A model generated the notes under the pieces. That model was not told the DNA's origin. It saw only the letters and a list, made by a program, of their open reading frames with translations, and made no database searches. Shown piece after piece: positions 1 through 12,419 of a stretch of DNA of 64,000 bases (the first letter of the stretch is position 1; each line of letters starts with the position of its first letter). The stretch lies in assembly GCA_026826555.1 (NCBI GenBank), contig JAKSZT010053764.1, positions 15,326,282 through 15,390,281 on the forward strand, written 5' to 3'. The translations under genes were made by a program, and so were the position numbers. This DNA is from Tolypeutes matacus (Eukaryota; Chordata; Mammalia; Cingulata; Chlamyphoridae).

Positions 1-52
1 CCTCCCATATGGTAAACGGGAGCCCTACTGATTGAGCCACAGCCGCTTCCCT
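1..52 (-). mobile_element. tRNA-Ala-type SINE, cut by window start
   Basis: The text cctcccatatggtaaacggg...gccacagccgcttccc is identical in layout to the ends of the SINEs at 44087 and 47055. Only the tRNA-like head is in the window. Confidence 0.85.
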
Positions 53-359
53 GTCATTAACTTTAAAAAGGTCTTTATTCTGCCTTCAGTTTCTTTGTCT
101 CTCCTTTTTTAGAGAAGTTTTAGATTATAGAAAAGTTACATAAAAAGTATTGGGGATTCCCCTATAACCCCCTCCCCCACCCCCACATTTTTCCCTATTA
201 TTAACATTTTACATTAGTATGGTACATTTGTTGCAATTGATGAACCAATATTGAAGCATTGCTACTAACCAAAGTCTATAGTTCAACTGTTCAGCTAAAG
301 TGTAAACCAAAATATAAACTGTACTTTCCTTGTCTTTGAAGTAAAAACTTTGAAGAACA

Positions 360-480
360 GTGATGTTCAAAGTCAAAGGGCTGCATGAAAATTACCTGGG
401 AACTCATTCAAAATACAAATTTCTGGGCCCCACACCAGACCTACTGATCACAATCTCCAGGGATTGAGACTAGGAATTTT
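360..480 (+). mobile_element. MER5A-like remnant
   Basis: The phrases gcatgaaaattacctgggaa and ctgggccccacaccagacct fit a diverged MER5A copy. A further scrap is at 695-770. Confidence 0.5.
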
Positions 481-1347
481 TTTTTTTAAGAAGCAACTCA
501 AGTAATTATGATATACAGCTAGATTTGGAATCCACTGGATTTATGATCTCTCTTCCTTCGTGGAGATATACTGTATATACATACCTATACACTACAGCAT
601 TATAAGTGTACCAGTTAACATCTTATAGTATTTTCAGAACAGGATTCAGGTATCTGCCCCTAGATTCTCCACCTCTTTCTACTCAAAATGTTGCTCCGCA
701 CCGGCAGCCTCAGCATTAGCATCACCTGGGAGCTGGTTAGGCCTGCAGAATTTCTATTTCAGTATACAGAAATCAGAAAGACGAGTCCAGAATGTAATCA
801 GATCTTAATCAGGTGTAATTAAGCTGTACCTCCTGTTTGGTAAGCTGGGTTACACAGCAAAGCCATGCATTTGTAAAAGCAATATACTGTATAAAACCCA
901 AGCCCTTTGGGAAGAGGGCATATGGCAAACAAAAGCACCACATAGTCTTTCAAACTCTTAATTTCACAAATAAGAAAGAATTGACATCATGAAAAGCAAG
1001 CTTTATCATACCTTCATTAAAACCTCATTATTCAGCTTTTGCTTTTATTTTTTTTAAGTAAGTGAGGAACCTGAAAGAATGAATCCTTAACCTGAGACAA
1101 TAATAAATTTATTAATTTTGAAAATGAAAAAAATTTGCCCTCTAGTGATACAGATTCACTATCAGATTTAAGAGTAATTTTTTCAAGACTCTTGCAGTAG
1201 ATTGAGGCCCCAGGTAAACAAAAGGGTAAAGAATTTTTACCTGCTCTTAAAGCAGTGACTCCCAACCTGTGCTGGAAATTTGAATCATATGGTGAGTTTA
1301 TAAAAATCCTGATGTCCAGGTTGGAGAGGTTATAAATATCATACAAC

Positions 1348-1550
1348 AACATATCAAAATTTATGGAATGCAGCTAAAGAGGTGCTTAAAGGCAAATTCA
1401 TAGCTGTAAATACCTGTTAAAAAAAGGAAGATCTCAAAGCAACAACTTTCCAATTTTAGTCCCTGGAATAAGAGGAGCAAACTAAAACCAAAGCAAGTAG
1501 AAGGAAGGAAATAATAAGGATTAGAGCAGAAATTAATTAAATAAAGTGTG
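1348..1550 (+). mobile_element. L1 ORF2 fragment
   Basis: The text atatcaaaatttatggaatg...cttaaaggcaaattcatagc...aggaaataataaggattaga matches the L1 ORF2 region seen intact at about 15480-15680 in this same window. Old and fragmentary. Confidence 0.8.
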
Positions 1551-2344
1551 AGAGCCAGGATGTATCATAGGAGAATAATATAAGGTATCCATCCTTGAGC
1601 ACACAGAGGATTCTAGCTTTGTAAAATTGTATATGTGTATGTGTGAGTGTGTGAGCAAAGGCATCGATGGAAAGAGGTATATGAAAGGTTGGGCCCTCAA
1701 GTGGCTATTTCAAGATGGTGGCATTTCAAATGAGTTTGCTTTTTGTCCTTATGTTTTTTTAGATTGTTTAAATTATTTTATGACATGATCATATATTATT
1801 TATACAATTCAAAAAAGGACATGTTTTTATTGCAGGGAACATGCATATCATGAAACAATTAAATGCTTGGTAAGAATCTGAAAGGCTCATTTACACTCTG
1901 GTTTCCCTGATCTCAAAGAGTTTCTCCATCAGATGATGATGTGATGAAGTCAGCTGTGAAGCTTGTCTTGGGGCTTCAGGCAAACCATAGCAATTTCTTC
2001 CTTAGCAGAAATTCGGTACTTAAAAATAAAGTAAGGCTCCCAAAGGGAAATGGAGCCAAGCTCTATAGAACAGAATATTTTAACATCAAGTGGACTCAAA
2101 ATAGAACTCTTCAGGTCTAAAATGACCAAGTGGGAGAATAAACTGCAATTTTCAGGCCTGGACCTGAGTTTTTCTGCATGTTGCCCTGATGGCTAGGCCT
2201 TATCTTTGCTATTTGGCCCTTCCACACTACTTCTGGTCCAGTGCATTTCTGTATTGTGCTCACATAGGGCTTTTATTCTCTCTTTCTCCAGTAGTTCCTG
2301 TCTAGATATATATTTCACCTGGACCTTTCTCTAAAGAGGTGTTT

Positions 2345-2443
2345 GGTTTTTGTTTTTTTTTTACCGGGAGGTACTGGGGATCGAACCCTGGTCTCTCCAT
2401 ATGGTAGACGGACGCCGAACCTCTCGAGCCACATCCGTTTCCC
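2345..2443 (-). mobile_element. tRNA-Ala-type SINE, monomer
   Basis: A single tRNA-derived module in minus orientation with a T-run at the left, flanked by aagaggtgttt at 2334-2344 and 2444-2454. The perfect duplication shows an independent insertion. Confidence 0.9.
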
Positions 2444-3244
2444 AAGAGGTGTTTTTTTTTGTTGTTGTTCTGAGAGGGAATTTAGCATCTCAGGGGAAAG
2501 ACTAGAATCCACAAAATGCGAGGCCTCCAAAGGCTCTGTTTTATGGCTTCCTAACCAGTCATGATTTAGTTTTCTTTCATATACAGCAGAACAGAGAAGT
2601 GCTACATTATTCCTTTCATTGAGATTTAATTGAGAAATGGCCGATAAATGTGGGCAATAAAGGATTTTTAAACTACATATTATGGCATGAATACTTTGAT
2701 GGATGGAGCAATGTCTTCACTGGACTATTTCTTTGGAACATTTAGATCCCAAGGGTATTTAAAGGGCCTGAAACAAAAATGTCAAGAAGCTTATCCTTAT
2801 TTTCTCCTATTTGCTCAACATTCAAACCCAGAGAGCATTCCCAGCTTGGTGAAGGAAATAGCCAGATGATATTTAATTACCTTTCCAATTCCCACTCTGC
2901 CCAGCATAGTTAGTTTTGACTTGTCCATAATCTGACACTCTAAAATCCTTCAGCTTACCAATATACTCTAGGAATTGCTGGGTTAGGATTATGACGCAAA
3001 GTTTTTAGGCAGAAACAGTAATTGACACCTTCCACGGATGTATAAAGTGAAAGACAACCTGCAATTATTATTAGTGCACTTGGTTTATAAGATTAAGGAA
3101 ATTGCTTTGTCATTAAAACCTGCAAACTGTGGTCTTAACTGTAGATAGGGCTGGGTTGCTTTCCCAGAATCTGCTGGGGAGATTCTTAAACTAAGGTGTG
3201 AACCAAGAAGAATCAATAGCATGACTATCTCCTGCAGAGCTCAA

Positions 3245-3345
3245 GTCTAGTTTGGGGCCTGAGTATTTGCATTTTAAGCAAATTCCCAGGAGTTGCTAAG
3301 ATATCTCAGACTTGGGTGCATATTAGAGTTACCTGGGGGGGCTTT
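3245..3345 (-). mobile_element. MER5A-like remnant
   Basis: The text ggggcctgagtatttgcatt and gggtgcatattagagttacc is diverged MER5A-type sequence. Orientation and borders are uncertain because the element seems rearranged. Confidence 0.45.
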
Positions 3346-3716
3346 TGAAGAATACCAATGCCTCCCCTCCCCCAAACCAATGCAATCACTATATGTCAGG
3401 AGGCGACTACAGTGTGCAGCCACGAGGTTGGAGAGTGAGTTGACATGGAAGAAAACCAAAGAGGCAAGGTTAGTTAGATGACTAGTATTTTCCAGTGGAG
3501 TGATGCCCAAACCACAACCATTTAGATCAGAGAGGGCCAAAAACCTGATATTTGCCACACTCTTCCCCTCCTTTCCTGAGCTCCTTGCTGATGTCATTGA
3601 TCAGCTCAGTGTATTCCTGCTGAGTGCTTGGGAGGTCAGATAGCAGGGATCAACCCTGCTTAGTGACTGATTTCCCAAAGAAGCAATCAGAATGCTAGGG
3701 AAAAAAGAAAGAAGGG

Positions 3717-4341
3717 TGTATTAGTCAGCCAAAGGGGTGCTGATGCAAAATACCAGAAATCAGTTGGTTTCTATAAAGGGTATTTATTTGGGGTGTAAGC
3801 TTACAGTTACCAGGCCATAAAGCATAAGTTACTTCCCTCACCAAAGTCTGTTGCCACGTGTTAGAGCAAGATGGCTGTCAACATCTGCGAGGGTTCAGGC
3901 TTCCTGGGTTTTTCTCTTCCTGAGGCTTGCTTGTCTCTGGGCATAGCTCCTCTGCTGTCTCCACAAGGTCAGCTATAGACTATGATGCTCTCTAGGCTTT
4001 GCCTCTCTCTCAAGGCCAGCTGTGAATTGTTAGGCAAATAGCTTGTCTCTTTTCCTGGGGCCTTCTCTCCTTCCTCACAACCAAGCTCCTCTGTGTGCTT
4101 ACTTCCCCGGGCTCCAGCATTAAAACTCAGCATCAGAACTCCAACTCAAAACTCCAACTCTGTCCTTTGCCATGTCTTTTATCTTTGATTCCCCACCCAC
4201 CAAGGGGTGGGGACTCAATGCCCTACTGAAGTGGCGCAATCAAAGCCCTAATCATAACTTAATCACACCCAGAGGAATAGACCAGTCTACAAGCATAATC
4301 TCTATCTGTTTTTGGAATCATAACTATATCAAACTGCCACA
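3717..4341 (-). mobile_element. Solo LTR, same family, with perfect 5-base duplication
   Basis: This is a 625-base element in minus orientation. Its minus strand begins TGTGGCAGTTTGATATAG and ends CTGACTAATACA, closely like the copy at 16321. It is flanked by aaggg at 3712-3716 and aaggg at 4342-4346, an intact 5-base target-site duplication typical of class III endogenous retroviral LTRs. A minus-strand AATAAA lies near its 3' end. The 147-codon frame that crosses it is a shadow. Confidence 0.85.
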
Positions 4342-4463
4342 AAGGGTGAGGGAGGAACAGAGCCGTCTTTGGGGAAATGTAGAGAGGTGAGGAGAAGAAG
4401 CCCTCTCTCCCCAATTCCCAAAACTCTGAAAAGTGTATTTTCATTTTTGCTGTTTGTAATGCT

Positions 4464-4632
4464 TTAGGGTAATGGTTCTCAACCATGGCTGCCCCCTCCT
4501 CCCACATGCTACCCTCCTGAGTTTCTGATTCAGTAGGCCTGGAGTGGGGCCTGAGAATTTGCATTTCTAACAAATTCCCAGGTGATGCTGGTGCTGTTGT
4601 CTGGGCACCATGAGTTTGAGAACCTTTGCTCT
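4464..4632 (+). mobile_element. MER5A-like DNA transposon remnant
   Basis: It begins aatggttctcaacc and ends gtttgagaacctttgctc, imperfect inverted ends. The interior gtttctgattcagtaggcct and gagaatttgcatttctaaca is the standard MER5A (hAT-Charlie) text. Confidence 0.8.
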
Positions 4633-4987
4633 CAGCTACTCTTCTCATCAGAAAGGTTAGTGCAGCAGGATTTATCCAGGTGCTTTCTGACCAGAATTCC
4701 AAGGTTAAGCATAGTATTTAGCTTGTCAGATTAGATGCAGGTTGGTGAGAACATTGTAAAATGGCATGTCAAGTGGTTTTTAAGCTTTAGAGGTAGACCC
4801 TGAGTAAAAGAAAATGGCTACCTGCATTGGGCGTTGCTGGGACAAGACCCCTTTCTGAGAAGACAAGAACGACTTGTCAGGGGTTTTCCTGAGAAAACGG
4901 ACACAGCCTACAGCCCTGATTAGCAACACCTGATGATAAAACTAGTTTCAGTCCAGTAGAGAGAGCTTTTCAGAATGGACAAGCATG

Positions 4988-5243
4988 GGGAAGCAGCTGT
5001 GGCTCAATCCCTGGGGCTCCCGTTTACCATATGGGAGGCCCCGGGTTCGATTTCTGGGGCCTCCTGGTGAAGGCAAGCCAGCCCGCATGGTGTGGTGAGC
5101 TGATGCTGACGCAGCAAGATGATCCAACAAAGGAAGACAAGCAGATACAGAAAAATGCACAGCAAATGGACACAGCGAGCACAAGCAGCAAGGGGGGGAT
5201 AAATAAATAAATAAATGAATGAATGAATGAATGAATGAATAAA
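4988..5243 (+). mobile_element. tRNA-Ala-type SINE with long 3' body
   Basis: The tRNA-derived head (agcagctgtggctcaatc; ccgggttcgatttctggg) is followed by a body of about 130 bases and a tail of AATA and AATG repeats. It is flanked by agaatggacaagcatg at 4972-4987 and 5244-5259, a perfect 16-base duplication. Confidence 0.95.
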
Positions 5244-5504
5244 AGAATGGACAAGCATGCCCTACTACCAAGGTATATCTTCTCCCCACTTTGTAAGCCG
5301 CGCCCCCCCATGTAAAATGGAAACAATGCCAACCAGTCAGAATATTTCCTCACTTCCTTCCACTGTTGCCCTCATGTGAGCTTCCCCTTTCTATCCCCTT
5401 GGTGAGCTTTTACCTTCTACTTCCTGAATGGGATGCTGCCTGATTCATGATTCTCTCAATAGAGCTGTGAGATCCTATATTGCATGACATTTTTTTCTTT
5501 TCTT

Positions 5505-5721
5505 TTCTTGTGTGGTACTGGGGACTGGGGACTGAGCCCTGGATCTTGTATGTGAGAAGCTGGCGTTCAATCACCGGGGCACATTGGCTCCCCTGAGTTG
5601 ATTATTTGGTTTGTCTGCTTGTTGTTTGTCTTTTTGTTTTTAGGAGGCCTTGGGAACCAAACCCAGGACCTCCCATGTAGGAAGCAGGCACTCAACTGCT
5701 TGAGCCACACCCTCTCCCCCA
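5505..5721 (-). mobile_element. Dimeric tRNA-Ala-type SINE
   Basis: Two tRNA-like modules (about 5510-5596 and 5637-5720) are separated by a T/G-rich linker of about 40 bases, both in minus orientation. The left module is more diverged. Confidence 0.85.
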
Positions 5722-6065
5722 AATTTTTTCTTTTATCACGAGCCATGTAGTATTTATGATACTTGAGGTTTGCAGCAAATAGAATTTGACTTACTAAAAT
5801 AATTTTGCTTTCACTGAATTTGCATGGGTAAATTGTTTGTACTTTGTTTATCCCACTTCTGAGATTGCCATGAACTGAAGCGGGTCATTTTGATACAGTG
5901 GCTGCTTAAATCATTTTACTGATAGCAGTTTTACCATAATGTTGGTAAAAATGACTTTGGATCATTTTTGTTTCTGGCCACTTGGTGGTGGTATTTTTAA
6001 AGCAAAGAGGGATTTGTCTAAGGGAGTTTGTTATCAAAATGTCCAAAATCAAAACATGATATAGC

Positions 6066-6560
6066 GTAAGGCCCCGCCTTGTCCAGGATGGCAGAGTGAG
6101 AGGCTTCAGGCTCCGTATCCCCCCAGAAGCTTTGGGCAACCAGCACAAACTGACAGAAACATCTTTCTCAAAGCTGCAGAAAACAGTTAAAGGACAGCAG
6201 TAACAGAGCAAGCGCCAAATCAAGACAACAGCTACTTAAAGCAGTAGGATCTCCTGGCGCCCTGGCTGGACCCTCTTGTACCGTTCACCCGCTTGGCACA
6301 GAGGCAGCCCACGCTCCCAGTGCAGGTCCCTGGTCCCAGATCTGAGGGAGCAGAGTAACCCTCGTGCACATATTGGGAGCATGTCTGTCTGTCTAGTGGT
6401 GGCCTGAGGGACTTGCCATCCCAGAACTTGCCCTGCATGTAGAAGGTAGCTTACAGAACTCTCCTCCAGAGTGCATGGGAGAGCATCAAGTTGTGCTGTT
6501 TGGGGCAAGGGATTGCTGGCTGTAGGACCTATGGTGTGGGACCTAGGACTGCGAGGTAAC
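6066..6560 (+). mobile_element. Possible L1 5'UTR fragment
   Basis: The stretch starts caggatggcagagtgagagg, followed by a GC-rich region unlike the A/T-rich intron around it. The atggcrgagtgag head resembles L1 promoter starts. No ORF1 sequence follows, so if real it is a 3'-truncated or rearranged copy. This is a weak call. Confidence 0.4.
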
Positions 6561-6605
6561 CTTCCTAGCAAGTAGGGGACATTTGTATCTGTGCAAATGG
6601 GGAGG

Positions 6606-7032
6606 CTCAGGCTGCTATGAGAGATACCACACAATGGATTGGCTTAATAACAGGAATTTATTGGCTAGAACATTGGAATTTATTGGAAGTCTAGAAGTCC
6701 AAAATCAAGGCATCAGCCAGGCCATGCCTTCTCTCTGAAGTCTGGGGTGTTCTGGCCCTGGCTTGCCACCAGCCTAGGGGTTCCTCGCTCGCAGCTCTGC
6801 CTCGTCACGTTCTTGTGTCTGCTCTGCTGGTTTCTGCTGACTTCTGGCTCTCCCTGAGGCCTTCTCACACTTAGGGCCTCCAAGAATAAGGATTAAGACC
6901 TACCCTCATCCAGATGGGCCACATCTTCACTGAAAACACCCTCAAAAGGTCCTGTTTGCATTCACGCCCACAGGGATGCAGAGTCAGAGTAAGAAGATGT
7001 CTTCTGTTGGGGCCATAATTCAATCTACCACA
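6606..7032 (-). mobile_element. MaLR-like LTR fragment
   Basis: Read on the minus strand it begins tgtggtagattgaattatgg and ends near the ctgctatgagagatacc complement. This is the layout of mammalian MaLR LTRs (ATTGAATT.TGGCCCC start; complement of TACCACA..TTTATTGGCT..AGTCCAAAATCAAGG near the end). Borders are approximate and no target duplication was seen. Confidence 0.6.
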
Positions 7033-8409
7033 GGGGCTTATGGGAGAAGGCATTATTTTTCATAAAATGTTTCTACCAACAGGTGGCACTAATAATTCTT
7101 ATTTTAATAGTATCCCAGTAGTAAGTCTTGTGTGGCATTTTAACATATCATTTGCACTTTTTTGAGTTGAAATATAGTTGATTTTGAGAGCATCTAAGGC
7201 AAAAACATTGGCATTTCTGATCAAGTATTTAGCTTCCTGCCTTCTTCTAGGATTATTGGCACATGGTGCTTTCATTCCTTGTCTAAACACCTTGAATGGC
7301 TTTCCAAAGAAACAAGATGAACAGAAGTCATGAGAAAAAAAAAGGAGAAAATATAAAACCCATCAGTCAAGGTCCTTTACCATAGAGGAAAGGATGGCAT
7401 GAATGTTAGTTGCCTGGGCTGCAGGCTGAAAGTCACTGTTGAGCAAATTTACTGACATTATGGCAGAGCTGCTACACGGAGAGTACTGTTCCGTATAATC
7501 TGTGTGGGGAAATAGACGGAAGTTGAAAACCTCGATCCTACTCTCAGAGCTTATACTCTGAGATGAGACGGCACCCAAAGTAAATGTGAAAATAATAATT
7601 TTCAATGTACAGTGCCCAGTACATGTAGAGGGTGGTATAATCAGGTGAGCATGTAGATTAAGATGCTCTGAGAGTTTGAAGGAGGTAGAGAATCATTCAC
7701 TCATTCAATCAGTCAGTATTTACTGAATACCCCCTACATCAGTGCCCTTGGCATAGAGGATCCAATGCTGAACAAGACAGACAAGATTCTTGTTCTCACA
7801 GAAGGTCTTTCTAAGAAGTTAACATTTGAGCTGAGGCGTAAATATTGAGCAGCCAGATAGGCAAAGATTTAGGGGAGGGGCTTTCCACGTGGAGGGCTCC
7901 TCCAGTGCAAAGCCCCATGGCAGGAATTGATTTGACATATTTCAGGGCCCGAAGCAGGCCTGGGAGGCTGGAGGATAGTGAACAAGGAAAGGACAGTAGA
8001 GGCCGCCGATCCCCTGGGTATTTGTAGGCCATGGTAAGGAGCTGGGCTAGTAGCTTTGGAGAAGGCTTTGTGGAAGAGATGGGATTGAGGTGGGACTAAC
8101 AGAAGACTGGAGAGAGGGAAAAGGAGGTCAGGTCGAGGGGTGTCAGGTCGAGGGGTTGTGGAACGGATCATTTGAACTCTGACTGACTCATCTGCAGTAC
8201 CCGAGCTGCTGAGTGGCCAGGCTTGCGGGATTGCTGTGTTGATGACACTGACGATGATGGTGACAGCTAAGTGCTGTACCCGGAGGCTTTATCCCCATTC
8301 TCTGGCTTCTTCTCGTGCTGAGTCTCCTGACACCAAACCACCACCGCTCCTGCACTAGTTGGCAAAACTTTCAAATCTAAATGATCCCATCCCAATGTCC
8401 CCTCCCAAC

Positions 8410-8412
8410 GCC

Positions 8413-8441
<29 letters not shown>
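8410..8441. repeat. (CA)n microsatellite
   Basis: About 15 CA units. Intronic, likely polymorphic in length. Confidence 0.95.
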
Positions 8442-8444
<3 letters not shown>

Positions 8445-8838
8445 CCATAAATTTTAGCTTTTAGTTGGGAAATAAAAGATTATCTTCTGTATTCTTTAGC
8501 CTTGTGCTTTTAAAGAATGAGCACAATAGAAGGGAACAACCAGAAGGGATGAACCCCAAGACCACTTGGCTTTCCACAGAGTCCAAGTGTTTGTGGAACA
8601 GAGGACTCATGGCCTTTTGAATGGAACTAAAAAAGCCTGTTACTCACTTCCCTTTCCGTCTTGTGCAGGGCACGGGGAACATTCAGTAACAGTTTGCGAT
8701 GGATTCAGCACTGCTCTCAGGAATGTCAGGCATTATTCTAGAAGGGGTTCCTTCCAGGACTGTTGAGATGAGTGTGGCTGGCCACACTGGTGGGGACTGG
8801 GAGGGCAACCCCCAAGACGGATCACAAAAGATGCCACA

Positions 8839-8921
8839 AGGGAGCGGATGTAGCTCAGTGGTTGAGCGCCTGCTTCCCATGTCCAAGGGCCTGGGTTCAA
8901 TCCCTGGTACCTCCTTAGAAA
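8839..8921 (+). mobile_element. tRNA-Ala-type SINE, monomer with A and B boxes
   Basis: The head gagcggatgtagctcagtgg carries a polymerase III A box (tagctcagtgg) and ggttcaatccc is a B box. It is flanked by aaaagatgccaca at 8826-8838 and 8922-8934. The tail is a short A-run. It is a SINE and not a tRNA gene, because of the duplication and the A-tail. Confidence 0.93.
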
Positions 8922-9525
8922 AAAAGATGCCACATTAAAAGTGCCTAGTTTCTTTGGGGGTAATCTTATCATTGACTAAATATTTGAGGATATTAAGAAA
9001 TTATTTACTGTTTTTGGTGTAATAAAACGTATATTTTAAAAAACAAGTCTTACCTGTGAAAGGTACATATTGAAGTTTTTATTGATGAAACAATACGATG
9101 CTTGGGAATCACCCCCAAATAATCTAGTTCAGAGTGAGGGGATAGTTGAAACAAGATGAACATAAATGGGTAATTGTTAAAGCTGGGCCAGTACATGGGG
9201 GTTCATTATAACTCTATTTCTGTATAATTTTAAAATTTTAATTTATAAAATAATTTTTTTTTGATGTCTGTGGTCCTGAGCGAGGGCCCAAAAGGCCCAT
9301 CTTTGAGGAGGAGTGGGTGAGCATTACTGCTGGAAACAGGTGCTGTTCTTCAGTCGCTCTTGCTCCTTTCACTGTTCAAGGCCTTGTGGCTTACACAGAG
9401 ATCCTTCACGGGCGTCTGGAGAGTGCCATTGTGTTACACATGTGGCTGGCGCCCCATGAATACTGAATGAGTAAACAAGAGCCAAGCTGCCCAAAGCCCT
9501 GACCCTTCTCTTTTTGTCTTTGCAG

Positions 9526-9601
9526 CGGAGCCCAGGGGGAGTATGCAGGCTTGGCCACGATCCGAGCTTACTTAGACTGGAAAGGGGAGAGTCATAGAAG
9601 G
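9526..9601 (+). CDS. GLDC: GLDC exon 16 (human numbering)
   Basis: Acceptor tttgtctttgcag precedes the exon and donor gtgagt follows it. The first base completes a serine codon from the upstream exon, and then 25 codons read [20 protein letters not shown] and ESHRR. The segment belongs to the C-terminal PLP-binding half of the P protein; in homologues the SGAQGEYAG loop helps line the cofactor pocket. Its tail ([10 protein letters not shown]) differs from the human form as I remember it, whereas the core is unchanged. No earlier GLDC exon was found in positions 1-9525. Confidence 0.95.
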
Positions 9602-12419
9602 GTGAGTACCAGCCGGAGGTGCCTGTCCCCCAGGGGCACCAGCTCTCAGGCTGCCTGAGCCTGCCCTTTCTTCTGTGGACACTGCCTCGGAGCCTTCCCG
9701 AAGCAGGTGGGGGAACAAATAAGAAACAAATTTCGGTGAGCTGACCATCATGATCCTTGCCTCCAACACGTTTTGCTTCACTGTCAAGGGAACACATTCA
9801 GAGAGAAAAGGCTTTTGCTCAATACTCATATGTAAAAGCGCACCCTGGGGAGCAAGGGGGGGAATGGGGCAGGAATGTGGCCCCCAGGCTTCTCGGCCCT
9901 GGCTGTAGGGCTGGATGAAGGCCTTTAATTCTTTTGTAACCCCTCTGTATAAGCACAGTTCTGGTCAGACATATGCTCAAAAACTATTTGTTGAATAAAT
10001 AGTCCCCATAGATGATTCTCAGCTATAAGCAAAAAAAGACATGGGGCCGACCTCGCAGTTCTGCCACATTGAGAGGCCGCCTGGGTATAAATTGCCTCGG
10101 GGGGACTGGCAGGTGCCAATTGGCTTGGCAGGATTCCACTGATCCCTGGTGGCATGCCTTTGCCAGTTGGTCTAGCACAGTCTTCAAATTGTGGCTGACG
10201 GAGGCCAGTGGCCCTGATTCTCTGGTTTTGGTGAAGACTGACACTAACCTGGGGCGTCTACTGAACTTAGAGGGATCAGGGGGTAGGAGGCAGAGGCAGG
10301 ATGGGAGCATCCGCTGCTCCAAGGAAAATTAGAGAAGAGGGTGTGGGGTTGGTTCCTCGTGCCCAAATATGTGAGATGAGTGGGTAGAGGCCCAATGTGA
10401 GTCCATTCATGGTTTTATCAAAGCTGAAATACAGTTTATGGCTAGTTGCCTGGATTTTGCAATGAAGAATTTTAATAGTGCTTCACTTCCCTTTCAAAAA
10501 AGGGAAAGCATTCTCTTTCCTTCCAATGCTTAGCCATCCTGACCCCATAGGTATGTCTCCTGTGCCCTGGCTGGAGAACAGGATTGATTTTTAAAGGTCT
10601 TTGGAAAAAACAGGGCATTCATTTATTCAACAAATTATTGAATTCAAGCCACATGTAAAGTAGTTATATCTCCAGAGGGAGATAAAGTGATAAATCAGGT
10701 AGACACAGACTCTGACGTTACAACTTTATTTTTAAATTTGGGTTTTCTTGTGATTTTGAATTCTTAACTTTTTAAGGAAGGGCCAGTTTAGAATTATAAT
10801 AGCTCTTCTGACTCCAGAATCTCAGCAATTTCATAGACTCTGAAATAAACTGGCACTCCAGTTGTCCAGTGAGAGGATGCTAGACAACCTGCAATAAGAA
10901 TCCCTTTATGGTTTTCCCTTCCTATCTTTCATGTACTGAGATAGCAACTGAAACACCTCTTTAAAAAATTAAAAAAAAAAAAAAAAATTTTGTGAAGTTG
11001 TGAGTTTATAAAACAATCATGCATATACCATACAGGAATCCCATACATTGCCCTACCACCAACACCTTACATGGTTATAACATATTTGTTACAAATGACA
11101 AAAGAACATGGTCATAACATTATTGCTGTGTATCTACACCTCTTTAACCACGAGTTTTCTGGGGTTCCTGGGAAGGGCACCATTCACCGTCCTTTACCAT
11201 CTCCATGCTTCTCTCCCATGCCCAGCCTCATCCTCCATGGTCGCCTGTGCTTTACCGAAAGCCCCATGTTTGTGGTGTACGTGAAAAGCAAGTGGCTAGC
11301 TAGAGCCAAAGGGCTGGCTAAAATTCAGGTTCCTTCTACTTGATCATGTTTCCCACCCTTCATTGTTCCGGAATCCCCCAATCTGACATTAGGAAGTAGC
11401 TGTGAATGGTCAGGATTTGGGGACAGAAAAGTCATTCAGAAAGAATGAGCGACATTTTGAGTTTGCCTGGTCAGAGTTCTGTGATTTCTAGTCCTCCCTT
11501 TTCTCTTCGCACCACCGTCTACACTGCTGTCATTGAAATGCTGCTAGAGGCCTTTCCTCTCAGAAGCTGGAGAGTTGCTGGATGCTGCACTTCAGGAAGC
11601 AAGAAGGGGGAGGGGAGGCAGGGAAGGCCACCCAGTCACTGAGCTTGTAGAAGTACAAAACTCATAAATTTGGAAATGTTGGCATCCTTTCTAGATTAAA
11701 GACTAATTAAGGCCAACTTTTTTAGTTCGAGAAAAAGAAAATGACTTATTATTCAAATAATCAAGGAAGATTTTTCCATGCCAGTGACATCTGAGGCAGC
11801 TGCTCCCACACAATAGACTCTAATGGAATCCAGTAAAATATATCCTTCTTTTCTGAAAGGAAGCTTGGGGAGATAATGTGCTACAGAACTGCCTGGGATC
11901 CTCATGAGTCTCCTGTTGAAAGCTGCTTTTTGAAGTTATTTTCACATTTGCTCTTAGGTTAAATTTCAGAAGTTCCTAAAAATGCAGTGCCAGAGTTCTT
12001 GATTTACCAGTTTAATTTGGAAGAATACAAGTTTATTTAACAAACACTTACATAACAATCATCATGTGCTAAGCCCTCTCCTAAGCGCTTTGTAATTAAT
12101 AACTCAATTTGTTAGTCAGATATTAACTCAAGTTTGCTGATCAGACTATGTTTCCTATAAAAGGGGAACACAATGGCCCTGCCCGTTCCCCCACCCCCAC
12201 CAACAATAAAGACACACAACACCAAAAAACTGTTATGGAAAAACTTTTCTCTTCCCAGCTTTCTGGGACAAAATAGTGGGCTTTGGTTGTTAGAGCTTCC
12301 CAGTGGTAAGAGGCTGATTTCCCTTGCACAGGGCCGCACCTCCTTGGCCCCTCCATTCAGTGAGTTGTGGGTGATGACTTATCTGTCTGCTGGGTGACAG
12401 GCACCTGAGTTATAAAAAC
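9602..12419. other. GLDC intron 16, part before the L1
   Basis: Unique-looking intron sequence. A decayed LINE tail may be present at about 10965-11150 (an A-run, then catgcataccatacaggaat-like text). Nothing else is recognised. Confidence 0.6.

Larger units (their letters stand above)
53..9525. other. GLDC intron 15 remainder
   Basis: Apart from the repeats listed, I see no exon, RNA gene or long conserved frame here. The 60-codon frame at 2687-2869 and the frames around 7811-8171 lack recognisable motifs and splice context. Stretches 1551-2333, 2455-3240, 7033-8400 and 8935-9525 hold nothing I can name. Confidence 0.7.

Noticed and set aside
2687..2869. 60-codon frame starting MNTLMDGAMSS
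   Set aside because: Not GLDC, no motif, no splice context. Probably a chance frame in intron sequence.
4259..4702. 147-codon minus-strand frame
   Set aside because: It crosses a solo LTR border and a MER5A copy. No protein family resemblance.
5195..5243. Regular AATA/AATG repeats suggestive of an array
   Set aside because: This is the simple-repeat tail of a SINE. There are no spacers, so it is not CRISPR-like.
8839..8921. Possible tRNA-Ala gene (A and B boxes, tRNA-like order)
   Set aside because: It has an A-tail and a 13-base target duplication, and the acceptor stem does not pair well. It is a SINE monomer, as are the other tRNA-like modules.
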